Part shown: positions 47,301-57,232 of the stretch, piece after piece
How the letters are laid out: the number at the start of each line of letters is the position of its first letter
Numbering within the stretch: position 1 is the first letter of the stretch
Assembly: GCF_013373865.1 (NCBI RefSeq)
Contig: NC_050471.1
Location: forward strand, 2,560,501-2,624,500
DNA from: Monomorium pharaonis
Taxonomy: Eukaryota; Arthropoda; Insecta; Hymenoptera; Formicidae
Length of the DNA stretch: 64,000 bases
Direction: 5' to 3'
Position numbers and translations under genes: made by a program
Notes under the pieces: model-generated
What the model was told of the DNA's origin: nothing
The model's database searches: none
What the model saw: only the letters and a program-made list of their open reading frames with translations

Positions 47301-50008
47301 ACCCCGCAATCTTGGCGCCGCGGTAAACTCGTAATATCTATTTTTATCTGTGGTGGAAGCACAAGGGGCCCCCCGACTCCTCGTCGCCGCCGCCGTCGTC
47401 GCCGTCGCCGCCGCCGCCTGCGCCCTATCTTTCTCTTTCTCTTTCTCATGTGCGTGATGCCGGCACATGCACGCACGCACGCGCGCGCGCGCGCGCGCGC
47501 GAAGAGATCCAAGCCGAGCCGAGCCAAGCCCGAGCCTTGCTCGCGCGAGATCGAACGATGTTTATTGCGGTCGCGATAAGGCTGTTTTCGGTCGTGCATT
47601 TCCACGCACCGGTGCAAAACTCCAGCGGAATTTATCCCGTGTCCCACTCGGCTTCACCCCGGTCGTCGATCGTCCTGTTACCGATCATCGGCAAGAAATT
47701 GCAAACGCCTTCGACGCCCGGAATCGTCTTCGACGGCCGCGCTAGGTGACGCGAAATAATTGCCAACGCCGGAAACTTGGTGATATTGAAATGTCGCGAC
47801 GCGATGGGGCGTGAAAGAGAGAACTGGGATTGACGTCAAAGTATTTAATTGATGCTAATTTTTCGTAATTGCGCGAATAAAGCTGCCTCCCAGATTAATT
47901 TATTAATGCGCAAAGTTAAATGTGACACGTGTGATACATCACTGTCTACATTAATTGTCCAATATCACTTATATAGCAAATCGTATTAATGCAACGAACA
48001 TTGACCACATTTCGCACACGTTTACCAATCTAAATAATTGAAACACAAAAGAACTTGGATTCATATTAGACGTTACAATTATAAAAATAAATCAAACTTT
48101 ATACACTCGGTACACCGAGAGAACAAGATCAATGCTGAATGTCGAACATCAAGAATAAAGATGAAAGTAATATTTAATGTTTTAACATTGATAAAAATAG
48201 CGAATTGATAAAAATAGCGAAACTAATATAAAAACTGTAAACGTGAAGAAACGTGCCAAGACTTTAAAACGGTAATTCTGTTAACACGAATCCACGACCG
48301 TCTCCTGTCATTGTATTTCAGACTCGAAACATATCGGCACTCGATATTTCACCATCATGCGATGCGCCTCATGCCTTCCTCCTAGTCAGAATTCTTATTT
48401 CGTTTGACCGTTACGTCCGGCCCGCAGAATCCTGGCGCCGGTCCCAGACGGCGACGACGCGCGACGCCGCCGCCGGAGATGCCGTAACGGCGAAAAGCGT
48501 GGGACTTGCCGGCTTTCCTTTGCAACACCGCCTGCAGTTTCCCCCTTCCCTTTACCCCCGTATAAACCTCTTTACCGGAAAGGACCACTCGTTACGGATC
48601 CCAAGAGAGCGTCTCGTCTACATCCGGCAGATAAGCATTCGGAAAACTGTGCGTCTCGAGCATTACTTTCGACGAACGTGATTAGACAATAGACTACAAT
48701 GGACCACTTTAACCTTTTGCGACCGTGTTCCGATAAATCTACCGTCCTGACCATTCGGTCGAACCCCCCACACGGCCATTATCTACAGGCAAAAATGCAG
48801 AAAAAAAGAAAATGTTTTCGAGTGATGAGATAAGCTCCGAAGAGTCGGAAGGGACCTGATTTTAATCTCTTTTCCGTTGCGGAGCAGCTAACAATAATAC
48901 CATTAGCAGAAAACTCGGTATATTTTCGACTGGAGATTAATCGTCGTCCACTTCAAAATAATTCCAGCCGGTATCTGTGCGTCGTCACGCTATGACAGAA
49001 TTACAAGAACACCTTTTGGAATAAGTTCCTCCAAAAAATTCTCACGATCTCTCGCAAAGTACCTCAAGTATTTTTTTTTTTGCATTTTACATATGCGTTA
49101 ATTAAATGCATAATGCACTTGCACACATGTTATCTCGCGTATTTATTTAACGCAAATAAATCATATTTTATTAGAAAGGGAATTAATATGTTTGCAATTT
49201 TCGACTTTTTTATTCATGAATAAATCTGCAAGCAACAACTTGACATCACAAATTAGTAATCCTCACGCTTTAAACGTTGCATTTCTTTTTATTGTTCACA
49301 GGTGAGACGGCACAGAGGGAATGGTGTACCCTTGCGTACTGGGAGTTGGGCGGTCGAGTCGGTCGTCTGTATCCCGTGGAACCATCGACGGTGAATGTCT
49401 TTGATTCTCTTCACGACGGCGACGGCCTCTGCCTGGCGACTCTGGCCGAGAATCACATTGCGCCGCCCGCGGTCCAGCGTACACGCAGCAAAATCGGCCT
49501 CGGTAAGTCTTTCCTCTATATCTATTCGAACAACGTGAGTGGTTTCTGATTTTCTGTTTTGGTTCAAAGACACTGTCTTTGCTGATAGCGCTAGTTCCTC
49601 GTAAAAGATTCTCATAAAATATCCCAGAACGTGACGGATAAGGAAGACGTTGTCTTTTTAATTGCAGGACTAACGCTCAGCCAGGAAGCGGACGGTGTAT
49701 GGGCGTACAATCGGTCGGAGAGCCCGATCTTCGTCAACTCGCCCACCCTGGACGACCCGGAATCGAGAACGCTGCTGGTCTACCGGGTCCCGCCGGGTTT
49801 CTGCATCAACATCTTCGACCGCGCCAAGATTCTGCAGCTTCCATACGGCGGCGGCGGCGGTCAGGCCACCGGCTTCACCGCCTCCGGCCCCGTCGACATT
49901 AACTCCGTCCGCATCAGCTTCGCCAAGGGCTGGGGACCCAAGTATTCGCGGCAGGAAGTTACTTCCTGCCCGTGCTGGCTCGAGGTGCTCCTGGCGCCGT
50001 GCAGGTGA
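8538..50008 (+). CDS. Inhibitory Smad (Daughters against dpp, Smad6/7 type), whole gene
   Basis: Joined from exons 8538-9501, 18297-18347, 49302-49502 and 49668-50008: 1557 nt, 518 codons, all junctions GT-AG and in phase. By family knowledge, Dad is a cytoplasmic/nuclear antagonist of BMP/Dpp signalling. It binds activated type I receptors through MH2 and recruits Smurf-type ubiquitin ligases through a PY motif. Visible here are a divergent MH1 in two blocks (about 136-172 and 273-320, with WRWPDLEHSSELKRL), PPPPY at 324-328, and MH2 at about 343-515 with EGR-like strand-loop motifs VWAYNRSE, SRTLLVYRVPPGF, ISFAKGWG and SCPCWLEVLL. The protein ends ...LLAPCR with no SSxS phosphorylation tail, as expected of I-Smads rather than R-Smads. 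Drosophila Dad is of similar size. Low-complexity Ser, Thr, Gln and His tracts in exon 1 are expanded. Start at 8538 or 8544 (Met3) is undecided. Confidence 0.93.
10989..11137. repeat. Long inverted repeat, MITE-like (core)
   Basis: Two arms of about 60 nt face each other. The left arm contains AATAATATCGTT followed by TTAATTAAA; the right arm contains TTAATTAGC then AACGATATTATT. Outer parts (TTATTAGGTCAAT against TTGAGCTTGCTAATA) also match with gaps. There is no ORF, and ends and target duplication are not clear. It is probably a decayed foldback element in Dad intron 1. Confidence 0.5.
11611..11831. mobile_element. MITE with CACTGAG terminal inverted repeats and TA duplication
   Basis: The 221-bp element begins CACTGAGGAAAAAAG and ends TTTTTTTTCTCAGTG, flanked by TA on both sides. 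The inverted similarity continues inward for about 50-70 nt (GATTTGACGAAATTTTTCA against TGAAAAATTTAGTCAAATT). There is no coding capacity. The TA flanks and TIR suggest a non-autonomous Tc1/mariner-type or related DNA element. A second element with the same end signature is at 40197-40735. Confidence 0.75.
12580..12775. mobile_element. MITE-like element with nested inverted repeats
   Basis: The ends carry TAGCAAAAAAA and TTTTTTTGGCTA. Just inside lies a perfect 19-nt inverted pair (CAAATTTTTATAAAATGGG at 12604-12622 and its complement near 12733-12751). A second pair, GACAAGTTCAAA / TTTGAACTTGTC, is nested inside. It is non-coding, about 195 bp, and the target duplication is not clear. It is likely a non-autonomous DNA transposon in Dad intron 1. 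Confidence 0.6.
14163..14198. repeat. (AG)n microsatellite
   Basis: About 36 nt of AG dinucleotides in Dad intron 1, followed by further interrupted GA tracts (14307-14329) in a purine-rich block. Confidence 0.9.
14698..14722. repeat. (GCGA)n tetranucleotide repeat
   Basis: Roughly six GCGA units following a GCAG/GCAA-type run at 14679-14694; part of the GC-rich repeat block of Dad intron 1. Confidence 0.8.
18297..18347 (+). CDS. Dad coding exon 2: PY-motif mini-exon (51 nt)
   Basis: It encodes E322 to E338: ESPPPPYCLIADRLRPE. PPPPY is the WW-domain docking (PY) motif of inhibitory Smads that binds Smurf-type E3 ligases. The exon follows TTTTTTATTTCAG and is followed by GTGAGT. It begins after codon position 1 and ends after codon position 1, and its length is 17 codons. 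Skipping it would therefore keep the reading frame and remove only the PY motif and part of the linker. Whether it is skipped is not visible. Confidence 0.92.
20460..20484. repeat. (GA)n microsatellite
   Basis: About 25 nt of GA dinucleotides in Dad intron 2. Confidence 0.9.
23117..23138. repeat. (AGCA)n tetranucleotide repeat
   Basis: About five AGCA/AGCAA-type units in Dad intron 2, within a GC-rich block. Confidence 0.75.
23450..23494. repeat. (CT)n microsatellite
   Basis: About 45 nt of CT dinucleotides, followed by interrupted TCTCTTT units to about 23517, in Dad intron 2. Confidence 0.9.
34602..34624. repeat. (CA)n microsatellite
   Basis: About 11 CA units in Dad intron 2. Confidence 0.9.
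36174..36205. repeat. (GAC)n trinucleotide repeat
   Basis: GACGAC units with a few substitutions. They translate to an Asp-rich artefact frame and do not look like a gene. Confidence 0.8.
36427..36548. mobile_element. Small foldback element (122 bp, 45-nt arms)
   Basis: The left arm starts AGGCCTGTTCTTTGTCGCT and the right arm ends AGCGATAAAGAAACAGGCCT. The arms stay complementary for about 45 nt with only a handful of mismatches and one gap, round a loop of about 30 nt. The GGCCTGTTT terminus resembles PIF/Harbinger-type ends, and the flanks share TTG(A), but a clean 3-bp TTA/TAA duplication is not seen. It is non-coding. The transcript would fold into a long hairpin. Confidence 0.7.
36827..36844. 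repeat. 18-bp perfect palindrome
   Basis: CGCGTGTACGTACACGCG is its own reverse complement. It lies in alternating purine-pyrimidine CpG-rich DNA of Dad intron 2. It may be only a by-product of simple-sequence composition. Confidence 0.6.
38380..38409. repeat. (CGCT)n / (CG)n run
   Basis: CGCTCGCTCGCTCGCT passing into alternating CG, in Dad intron 2. Confidence 0.8.
40197..40735. mobile_element. MITE with CACTGAAAAAA terminal inverted repeats and TA duplication
   Basis: The element is about 539 bp, begins CACTGAAAAAAAAAAGTTT and ends AAATTTTTTTTTTCAGTG, with TA on each side. A further inverted match inside the ends is TGATCGAG (left) against CTCGATCA (right). It is AT-rich and non-coding. 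The end signature is that of the 11611-11831 element, so both probably belong to one superfamily of non-autonomous DNA elements, although their bodies differ. Confidence 0.7.
43028..43072. repeat. Imperfect hairpin
   Basis: Arms of about 20 nt, left ATTAGGTATTATTGTCGGTA and right complementary from TACCGATACAA to ACTAAT, pair round a few bases in AT-rich DNA of Dad intron 2. No element ends or target duplications are evident. Confidence 0.5.
44362..44397. repeat. (GTC)n trinucleotide repeat
   Basis: About ten GTC units in Dad intron 2, giving poly-Arg, poly-Ser or poly-Val artefact frames. Confidence 0.85.
47480..47501. repeat. (CG)n run
   Basis: Alternating CG of about 22 nt in Dad intron 2; such tracts are Z-DNA prone. 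Confidence 0.85.
48187..48220. repeat. Tandem duplication, 17 bp x 2
   Basis: ATTGATAAAAATAGCGA occurs twice in perfect tandem near the 3' end of Dad intron 2. Confidence 0.9.
49302..49502 (+). CDS. Dad coding exon 3: MH2, first part
   Basis: 201 nt, residues 339-405 plus one base of 406. It starts GETAQREWCTLAYWELGGRVG, the first strands of the Smad MH2 sandwich, and ends ...RTRSKIGLG, a stretch highly conserved among Smads. The acceptor is TTATTGTTCACAG and the donor GTAAGT. The exon begins GTGAGAC, which itself looks like a donor, but the frame and family match show it is coding. Confidence 0.95.
49503..49667 (+). other. Dad intron 3 (165 bp)
   Basis: A short intron bounded by GTAAGT and TTTTTAATTGCAG that joins the two MH2 exons after codon position 1. 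Confidence 0.92.
49668..50008 (+). CDS. Dad coding exon 4: MH2, second part, and stop
   Basis: 341 nt, residues 406-518 and TGA. Conserved MH2 segments are VWAYNRSESPIFVNSPTLDD, RTLLVYRVPPGF, ISFAKGWGPKYSRQ (L3-loop region) and SCPCWLEVLL. A Gly-rich insert (YGGGGGQATG) sits in the loop before the last strands. The end ...LLAPCR lacks the C-terminal SSxS of receptor-regulated Smads, which supports an inhibitory Smad. Confidence 0.95.
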
Positions 50009-50183
50009 TCATCCCCATGGCTGGCCGGGCCGAAGAGTAACGTCAAATCTCGTCCTCAACTCGCGCCTTCTCCTTGCTGTCAGCGTCATCGTTACCGCTG
50101 TCGCTGTTCTCGGGGAGGATCGGTGATAATGATGCGGCGATCGTGGCCTTTAGCTCCGTCCTAGCGAGAGCGCTGTGTTAATG

Positions 50184-50197
50184 AATAAATAAATAAA
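50184..50197 (+). terminator. Dad poly(A) signal cluster
   Basis: Three overlapping AATAAA hexamers within ATGAATAAATAAATAAAAGG, about 175 nt after the stop codon. This gives a minimal 3' UTR of about 0.2 kb; longer alternative 3' ends downstream are possible. Confidence 0.65.
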
Positions 50198-52274
50198 AGG
50201 AACACGTATGTGTGCGCCCGGGGCGATTCCCAGCGGCGCGTGTCGAGATCGCCCCATACAACCCCCAGCAGTCTTACCAAAGTACACGCCGTCAAAGTAA
50301 TACGTTTAGGAACAACGATGACCGTTTCCGTTTTCGTCGATAGAACGAGAGACGGAAATGAACGGAGATCGCGAGCGTGTTCATCGAGCGCGTACGAACG
50401 GAGAGATTCACATCGAGACTTGCACGAATGGACTTTGAAACCTTTACGATGCGTGCGTTTGATTCGCAGTGTTCTCCCCTCTTTTTTTTTTAATTTTAGT
50501 TTTTAATTATTTAGACGTCGATGCTATTCTTGAGATTCGTGTGAGAATTTCTGACAAAGGAAGCGGAGAGAGTCGGGCTTCCGGTAAGTCTAGTCACTTG
50601 CGTTTATGATCTACGCGCGCCGACTCGTAAATTCGCGCGTGTTGACATTGAATTCAACAGACAGGGAAAATTCTTATTGTAAGTCTCGTAAAGATGAAGC
50701 ACAAAGCGAAGAGTAACATCGACGAAAAAGATAGTTACGATTGTTCTTTGAAAAAGATTTTTCGAATAATTTTTTTTTATTTTGTCAGTCGTTCGAAAAA
50801 GTTCAGAGAACAGTAGGGATTTAATCTTTTGCAGAGCACTTGTTTTTCACTGCTTAGCTTAGATTCTGGATCATTGATAAACAGTTATGATTTTTAAAGA
50901 GTTTTTGAGCTCTAAAAACTTGAAAAAATTCTAGTTAACATTTACACAACTGTAGAGTGATCCGAAACTTTTTTTGTATATATTTAAGATAAAATTGGCA
51001 AAATGGAAAAAATCGTCTGAGTCAATATGACCCAGATTAGATCTGCAGATGATTAATGATGGATAATTCAAAGGTAATTGACACGATATACGTAGTGCAG
51101 AAATTACTTGCAAAATTCTGAACACCCAGCTGTTTCTCAATAATTATCAATAAATTATTAATAAATTTTAAACAGACGTTATCGTGAACTTTTCCACACA
51201 CTTATTACATTTGGTAGAACTTATGTTATTGACGAGAAAGATAACTATATAAAAACTTTATAAAAATGATCATGGGAGTATATTTAAATTAATTGTGCAA
51301 TTTTCTTTGCAAGTTTGATGCAGTTATAAACTTTTTAGGATATTATTTTAAGAGTGTTAATATTCTTATATAATGTGTATTTATTGTATATATTTAAAAT
51401 TCTTATTTTATATTTTTGCTCATGGCAAAACGTATTTAAATCAAGAGTTTGTACAGAACAAACAAAAATAATGTAACATAGTGATATAATATTAACTGAT
51501 CAAGTTTCATTTAGAAATTGATTTTTATTAAATAAGAGTCTTATTGATTTGATAATTGGATTAAATTTTTTATTTATTTATTTCAATTTGATCGTGTGCT
51601 CGCTGCAGTAGCATAAGTTCTATTGGCAGATTCTACATCGCGAGGGGACAGTATTGAATCGAATAACCGCGCAATCGCTCAAAAATCGAAAGCGATTGAC
51701 ATGCCACGAGTCCCAGGTGTGTGTTATCTCCGATCGTCGTTCGGTGCTGTACATACGTATAGTACATGTACATACACTGTGCCTTCCCAGCTTCCCTCCT
51801 TAGTGCAGCGCGTACTCTCGGGAAACAAAAGTGCGCCACGTGCCAAGCTCGTTTCGCACGAAAAAAAGAAAAAAAAGATGCCTCCTCATTCGGGGCTTTG
51901 TACTACAGTAATACAATGTACTGTGATAAGAATTCGACGCGAGTCTTTTCTTTCTTCCTTTTTTTACGATTGCGAAGCAAGCGAGACAACAGAGAGAGAG
52001 AGAGAGAAAGAGAGAAACAAAACGAGATACGTTCGCGTATAACGGTTTAATTAACGGAGAAGAGTTTGCACATCGGAAACGAGGAACGGGTCTCATTGGT
52101 TTTGCGAGAATTATCTCTCAGCCGTACTATAGTCGTTTCTATTTCTTAAAATGAATATCCGACCCAATATATGAAGGGTCCAGTACCAGCTGATAAGTAG
52201 ATTGCAAGATCACTAGCCTTCTTGAGAACGGAAAGCTTCTTTGGCAGATCAAAACGTTTTGACCGAGATGAAAG

Positions 52275-52562
52275 ATGGCTTCTGTGTTGTTTCTTTTTAT
52301 CTTCTTCCTGATCGTATGCACGTCTTCAGTTTCCGATGCGCAGAAACTTTCCTCGAAGAGGATTGTACACATGATGCGTATATGCGAATATGTTTTTTTT
52401 TTTTACATACTCTGTAGATATACGAATGAGAACTCGAGAGAAGGAAAGAGCGTACACGGTGTTCAGAACAATGTGTTTAAGTGCATACATTGTAAAATGT
52501 GTACCAGTCATAAGTATTCGTTCACGCGAGTACACGTTACACATACATACACGCGTACATAA
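52275..52562 (+). CDS. Doubtful ORF with signal-peptide-like start
   Basis: This 95-codon frame begins MASVLFLFIFFLIVCTSSVS, a textbook n/h/c signal-peptide profile, followed by DAQ and then a dibasic KR. The rest (RICEYVFFFY..., then Thr/His-rich residues from a CA/TA repeat) does not look like a protein. If real, it may be the first exon of a small secreted peptide that is spliced soon after the KR, but I see no strong donor. It may also be chance in AT-rich DNA. No family is recognised. Confidence 0.15.
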   Translation: MASVLFLFIFFLIVCTSSVSDAQKLSSKRIVHMMRICEYVFFFYILCRYTNENSREGKSVHGVQNNVFKCIHCKMCTSHKYSFTRVHVTHTYTRT

Positions 52563-52856
52563 CATACATATACATATACACATACACATACACGTACAAA
52601 TACATATACGACTGATTGACCTGTAAGTTTTTTCGACCATTAGTTTACTTTCGTACTACCGCTTTTATCGGACGTAAAAGTGGCCGTTACTTTGTAATAA
52701 CGATTGAACGGATTGAGAGCTACAAGAAACGATATATTGTGATGCGTATACGCTGCTTAAATGTTATATATTAATATGTATACAGAGATGTATACAAAAA
52801 AATGTTTATAGGTAGCTAACTGTAGCGTGAGGAGAGAAAGAAAAATTGTGTGTCTC

Positions 52857-52870
52857 TGTGTGTGTGTGTA

Positions 52871-52904
<34 letters not shown>
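52857..52904. repeat. (GT)n microsatellite
   Basis: GT dinucleotides interrupted by two ATGT units, about 48 nt. Confidence 0.9.
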
Positions 52905-52906
<2 letters not shown>

Positions 52907-53866
52907 AAAGAAAGCGAACGACAGTCGCGTTGGATCATCGGCGAAAATAATTGTAACGAGAAAACGTCCGCCGGCAGATTGTTCACTTTGGACGACTTCG
53001 ATTTGCTTTTTGTAGTCCCTTTTTCCGCTGTTCTCCAACACGGTGGTCCATCTATTTGCCTCTCGTGCCACAATTAAGAACGCGCGCACCGCCTTGGAGC
53101 GCGTTTGAAACTGCGTTACGTGCCTCTGTAAGTCGCGCTGTAAGACGGCATTTGATGACAATTTACGAGACACGCTGTCCGTATTCCCGAGGGAATTCTT
53201 GATTGCAAGTAATTTAAACTGTCCCGCGTTATCATCTCGAGCTCGAGGTACTGATATTTGTCAACGACGTTCACATTCTTCTACATTCGTACCTCTGATA
53301 ACGTTAGATTTGCAATAATTTGAAAAGACAAATTATAAATATAAGAACAATTTAAAAATGAAAGAATTAATTTTTGAGAACTATAATGCGATTCTGAGGT
53401 TTAACGATAACGAATGTAATTCGTGTATATTTGCAGATCAGTCGTGGGGTATTATAATAGGCGTACGCATGCGAAACACGTAATGATTCATATTTGTACC
53501 TCTTTGTGCTCGTTTTATCGCGTTCAAGCATCCAAAAGAGAGCCGTCGCGGCCGTCGTTATGCGTTAGAAGCAAAAAGAACTTACTACGGAGGCGTACTC
53601 TAAAATTAATGGTAGGACAGTCCTACGACATAAATACCGCTGCGGAGACTTCTTCTCCCCTTCGTTACAATAAATGTAAGAACGATTTCTCCTCCGTCTC
53701 GGGAATTTCAAGAGAGAAACAATCGCGAAAATACAAAAAAAAGTCATGTAAATCTTTCCTTAAAAAAAAAAAAACGCGGAACTCTTTGAAGGAGAAAAGG
53801 TACATCTACGCTCACAGAAAGCAAACTTGCAATAATAAATTTATATAACTAGTTACCGGAAAAAAA

Positions 53867-53911
53867 GTAAGAGTATCACGTTTACTTCGTGATATTCTTT
53901 TTTTTCGTCAA
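53867..53911. repeat. Hairpin with A/T-tailed arms
   Basis: AAAAAAAGTAAGAGTATCACG faces CGTGATATTCTTTTTTTT round a 7-nt loop. The arms are about 18-21 nt with one bulge. It could be a small foldback element or a transcriptional 3'-end structure; no flanking gene supports either reading. Confidence 0.5.
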
Positions 53912-55063
53912 ATCTTTTATATCTCTCGTGTAAATTAAAATTTTGCAAAGTTTTGTTTCAGTGTCTGATTATTATACATGATAGACGGCTGTCGTTACAA
54001 TTATGTTTACTGTATTGTTATCAATCTCGCCGACATTCTTCATACTGCTCTGCCTTTCATCTTTTTCGGAATGTCCATAGATACAAAAGTGTTACTTGTA
54101 AATTGTATCTGTACATATAATATAAAGAATGGAGAAATCTCCTTGGGATTTCTCGATGATTTTTGCTGAATTTTTATAATGTTGTAAAGTTTATCGAAAG
54201 CACGAGATCTATACTCTGATCTAAGTGGAAAAAAGGAAGCTCAGATGTGAATAATGTAATATACGTCCTTGATGAAGATTTTTTTCAAATAAGAAAGACT
54301 AAATACATCTGTTGTGTACATTCGTAAATTGCGTGGAACGTTTTTGCATTTCGACTAAAACAGAATCATCTAATGCATGGATTGTCTTTCTTCACTCTAC
54401 CTCTTTGTTTTGCATTCTTTTTCTTTACGCATCCCTCGCGCTTCGTCATTTCGTTCTTGTTTTACAGTCTGCCTTTTTCAGCTTTCATCTACTTCGTTTT
54501 GGCACTCGTGACTTTTACTTTCTCAATTTTCATGGTCAACAGCGAACGTTTTCGTCTGCAAATTCATCTACGATACGTTCTGTCATTTTCAAAAAATATA
54601 TTTTTTACTAACACTTTTTTTAGGGTATTTTTCATTCGATATTTTCTCAATGTAAAAGTTAATCTGTATCTAATACGGATTAATTTACTATTGCCTTTGT
54701 TATCTCGTGATGAGGGAGATTGTTATGTCGGCAAATGACTGTTTATCTGAAGCGCGTCAAACAAGACTGAGCTTTTCGTTTAAGAATAATTTATTCTTAC
54801 GCCTATTCCCTTTGAGATTTATCTCAAACGGAAGGATTGGCTTTCGCCAATAAAAGAGCCGGCCACTTGTTCGACGAGTTACCGTTTCTCTCGGGCGACG
54901 CGACGTGCCATTATCCAATAGTAGTAATAACGAGAGAGTAATAACACTAATGTTAACGAACGACAATTAGAGCCGTTTTCTAACTGTCTACTAACTCATA
55001 ACTGCTATCGGCCAACCGACCACTCCACGTGTCTGTGGGCTAGGTTCAAATAATCTTTAAACC

Positions 55064-55342
55064 ATGGACATGCAATATATACGAAAGTTCCTCGTTAGCG
55101 AGATTAGATGCCTTCAAGTCTCTCGCTTGATTGATGATTTATCATCGCGATCAGAGTTCGATAAAAAAATTCTTCGCGCCGAGAGTAAAGAAAAAAAAAA
55201 CAAATACGTGACAATAAAACAGAAAGGGATTGCCGAGAGATCAGTTTTGTTTTTCGTGGGGGAATATTCGGGGACGGAGGCAGAACGAATAAACGATGAG
55301 CCAAAGGTAAAATTGCACATACGAACGAATGAAGGCAGCTGA
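55064..55342 (+). CDS. Doubtful small ORF
   Basis: A 92-codon frame with a favourable start context (AAACCATGG). The product would be charged and mixed in composition (MDMQYIRKFLVSEIRCLQVS...), without signal peptide, membrane segment or recognisable motif. It includes a Lys run from poly-A. No introns, neighbours or family support it. Confidence 0.12.
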   Translation: MDMQYIRKFLVSEIRCLQVSRLIDDLSSRSEFDKKILRAESKEKKNKYVTIKQKGIAERSVLFFVGEYSGTEAERINDEPKVKLHIRTNEGS

Positions 55343-56996
55343 TTTCCCTATAAGGATCCTACGTCTGTGAAATATAGTGCCTTTATATAGCCGTTCACTG
55401 TTACATTTAATTAGTGTTTAGAACGAGGGAGACAATTAGCGGTTATCACGCGTATCGGTAAATACTACTGTTATGGATAAGTATTGTAATGCGCTTCATC
55501 GGCATCGGTACGGTATTACTGCCGGTATTACTTGTCTTCGAAAACAGGAAAGAGGAAACAGTAAGAGCAAGTCCTCTGCTCGTACGTATCTTTCCTCCTC
55601 CCAAACTTGTTGATCCTCTTTCTTTCTTTTTCTCCTTTCTCTTCATCCTAAATCGATATACACCGGACGGACTGAACTTTGATTTAAAAAAAAAAAAAAG
55701 AGAGAAAAGATTTCGGCGTATTTAGACAAATTTCTGCCGTGCTCTACATTCTAAGGATACACTTTACGTCCGTTAGAATGTATAATGAATAAACAAATAG
55801 TGCCTTATCATGAGATACTGTGCTTTTCGAAAGTTCAAATAGTCGGGGAATAGGGGCATGCGCTTCATAATACAAACGACTTAGATTTTTTCCTGATCGC
55901 GAGTACGCGCGCCTCAAATCTCGCAAAACTGATAAAAGGGAATTTATTCTTTGCTGTCACACACAGAAGACTTATCGATGTCGATCGTTTCTTGGCGCTT
56001 TGAAGACCGATCGATTTCCGCCGGAAATTGATATCGCAAGCTCATCGGCGAATTTAAAAACTCAACAAGGAAAGAATAATCTAATAATAAATATTTCTAG
56101 TCTCTTGCGTTCGATGAAGAAAAATTCTCAAAAAATTATTCAACGAAATTTTGAAAGTATATACTGGTTTGAATATAAAAATAACGACCATTGGAGGAAA
56201 ATCTTGAAATATTATTCACACATTACTTTATTCTTTGTAATATAATTTTGTTAATTGTTTTGCAGTTTTTCGAAATTTGTCGATGTAAGTACAACAATGA
56301 TACCGTTGCACGACGATAATTTTTTAAATATTATTTCCGACTTAAAATTGAAGCATGATGAGCGGAGATTGTTGTTTTCGCTTTAATATTCACCGATAAT
56401 GTTAACGTGCTGAAAGAGCTTTCGATCGGACACCGCGATTCGAATCACGCGCAATAAAATATACGCAACAAAAGAGTATATACATATATAATTAGTGCGG
56501 AGGGAGTGCACAACGAAAAAATCGAAATAAAACAAACGCTGCTGTATATATTGTACATAAGGTGTGTACGCACGTGCGCGCATACGCATATATGCTATAC
56601 ATACTATGTATATATTATGTATTACGTCGTTGTCGGCGACGATAATAGTAATAACGAATGGTAGTAACGAGTAATAATAAAGAAAGCACGTACCGAGAGT
56701 AAGTGCGAATAGCGTAACGAAATAACGATATTATTAGATAACTCCCGAGAACTCACAATATTATTTTCAATATCATTATATTCGATTCCGAAACGAGGAG
56801 GTAACATGCTTACCGAGCGAACGTGATCGTGTATCGAAGATCAAGAAAGTTCTCTCCACTCATTTTTACGAAAAAGAAATAAAACAAATATACGAAATTG
56901 CAGATTTGTATTTTACGTGTTGTTAATCACCAGTCACCAGCACCACGTCCCGTTTTGAATCCTCTTAAGTAATAAAATTTCTCGTTATTATCACAG

Positions 56997-57232
56997 GAAA
57001 AGAATAATTTTCTGTGCTAAGGTATCAAAAATTCAACTTGAATTTAAAACTAATTCTGTTCTTAAGCCATTAAAATAATTACGTGAGACGCTGATTGTTA
57101 GAATGTCAAAATTTTTTTGCAACACTGCTTATGCTCGATCCTATATAATTATTTTAATGATCCAACAAAATTATCTTCAGACCTCTAGCTAAATTTTTTC
57201 TTTAGTTACCTCAGCAAAACCGTTCTTCCCGT
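56997..57232. repeat. Diverged inverted repeat, MITE-like
   Basis: The most obvious arms are CATTAAAATAATTA (about 57069) and TAATTATTTTAATG (about 57147). Outer segments (GGAAAAGAATAATTTTCTGTG against AGCAAAACCGTTCTTCC, and TGCTAAGGTA against TTACCTCAGCA) also pair imperfectly, so the whole 235 bp can fold back. It is non-coding and the ends are approximate. Confidence 0.4.

Larger units (their letters stand above)
18348..49301 (+). other. Dad intron 2 (about 31 kb)
   Basis: Bounded by GTGAGT and TTTATTGTTCACAG. It holds no recognised nested gene on either strand. GC-rich blocks with many short chance frames alternate with AT-rich patches. Visible items are microsatellites (20460-20484, 23450-23494, 34602-34624, 47480-47501, 44362-44397), tetranucleotide runs (23117-23138 AGCA; 28914-28932 GGTC; 38380-38396 CGCT), an inverted-repeat MITE at 36427-36548, a CACTGA-type MITE at 40197-40735 and a hairpin near 43050. 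Long introns of developmental regulators often carry enhancers. Dad is BMP-responsive in flies, so Mad/Medea and Brinker sites could lie here, but I could not confirm a canonical one by eye. Confidence 0.8.

Noticed and set aside
3780..48440. GGCGCC sites as BMP activating or Brinker elements of Dad
   Set aside because: I checked several GGCGCCA occurrences by eye, and none had the second half-site at the required spacing. Bare GGCGCC is expected by chance in this CpG-rich DNA.
51606..51719. Possible plus-strand exon between GGCAG and GTGTGT
   Set aside because: The donor is weak, with no partner exon or recognisable peptide; not better than chance.
54373..54738. 121-codon hydrophobic plus-strand frame (Phe/Leu-rich)
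   Set aside because: The composition follows from T-rich DNA. There is no family pattern, and helices are not separated by plausible loops.
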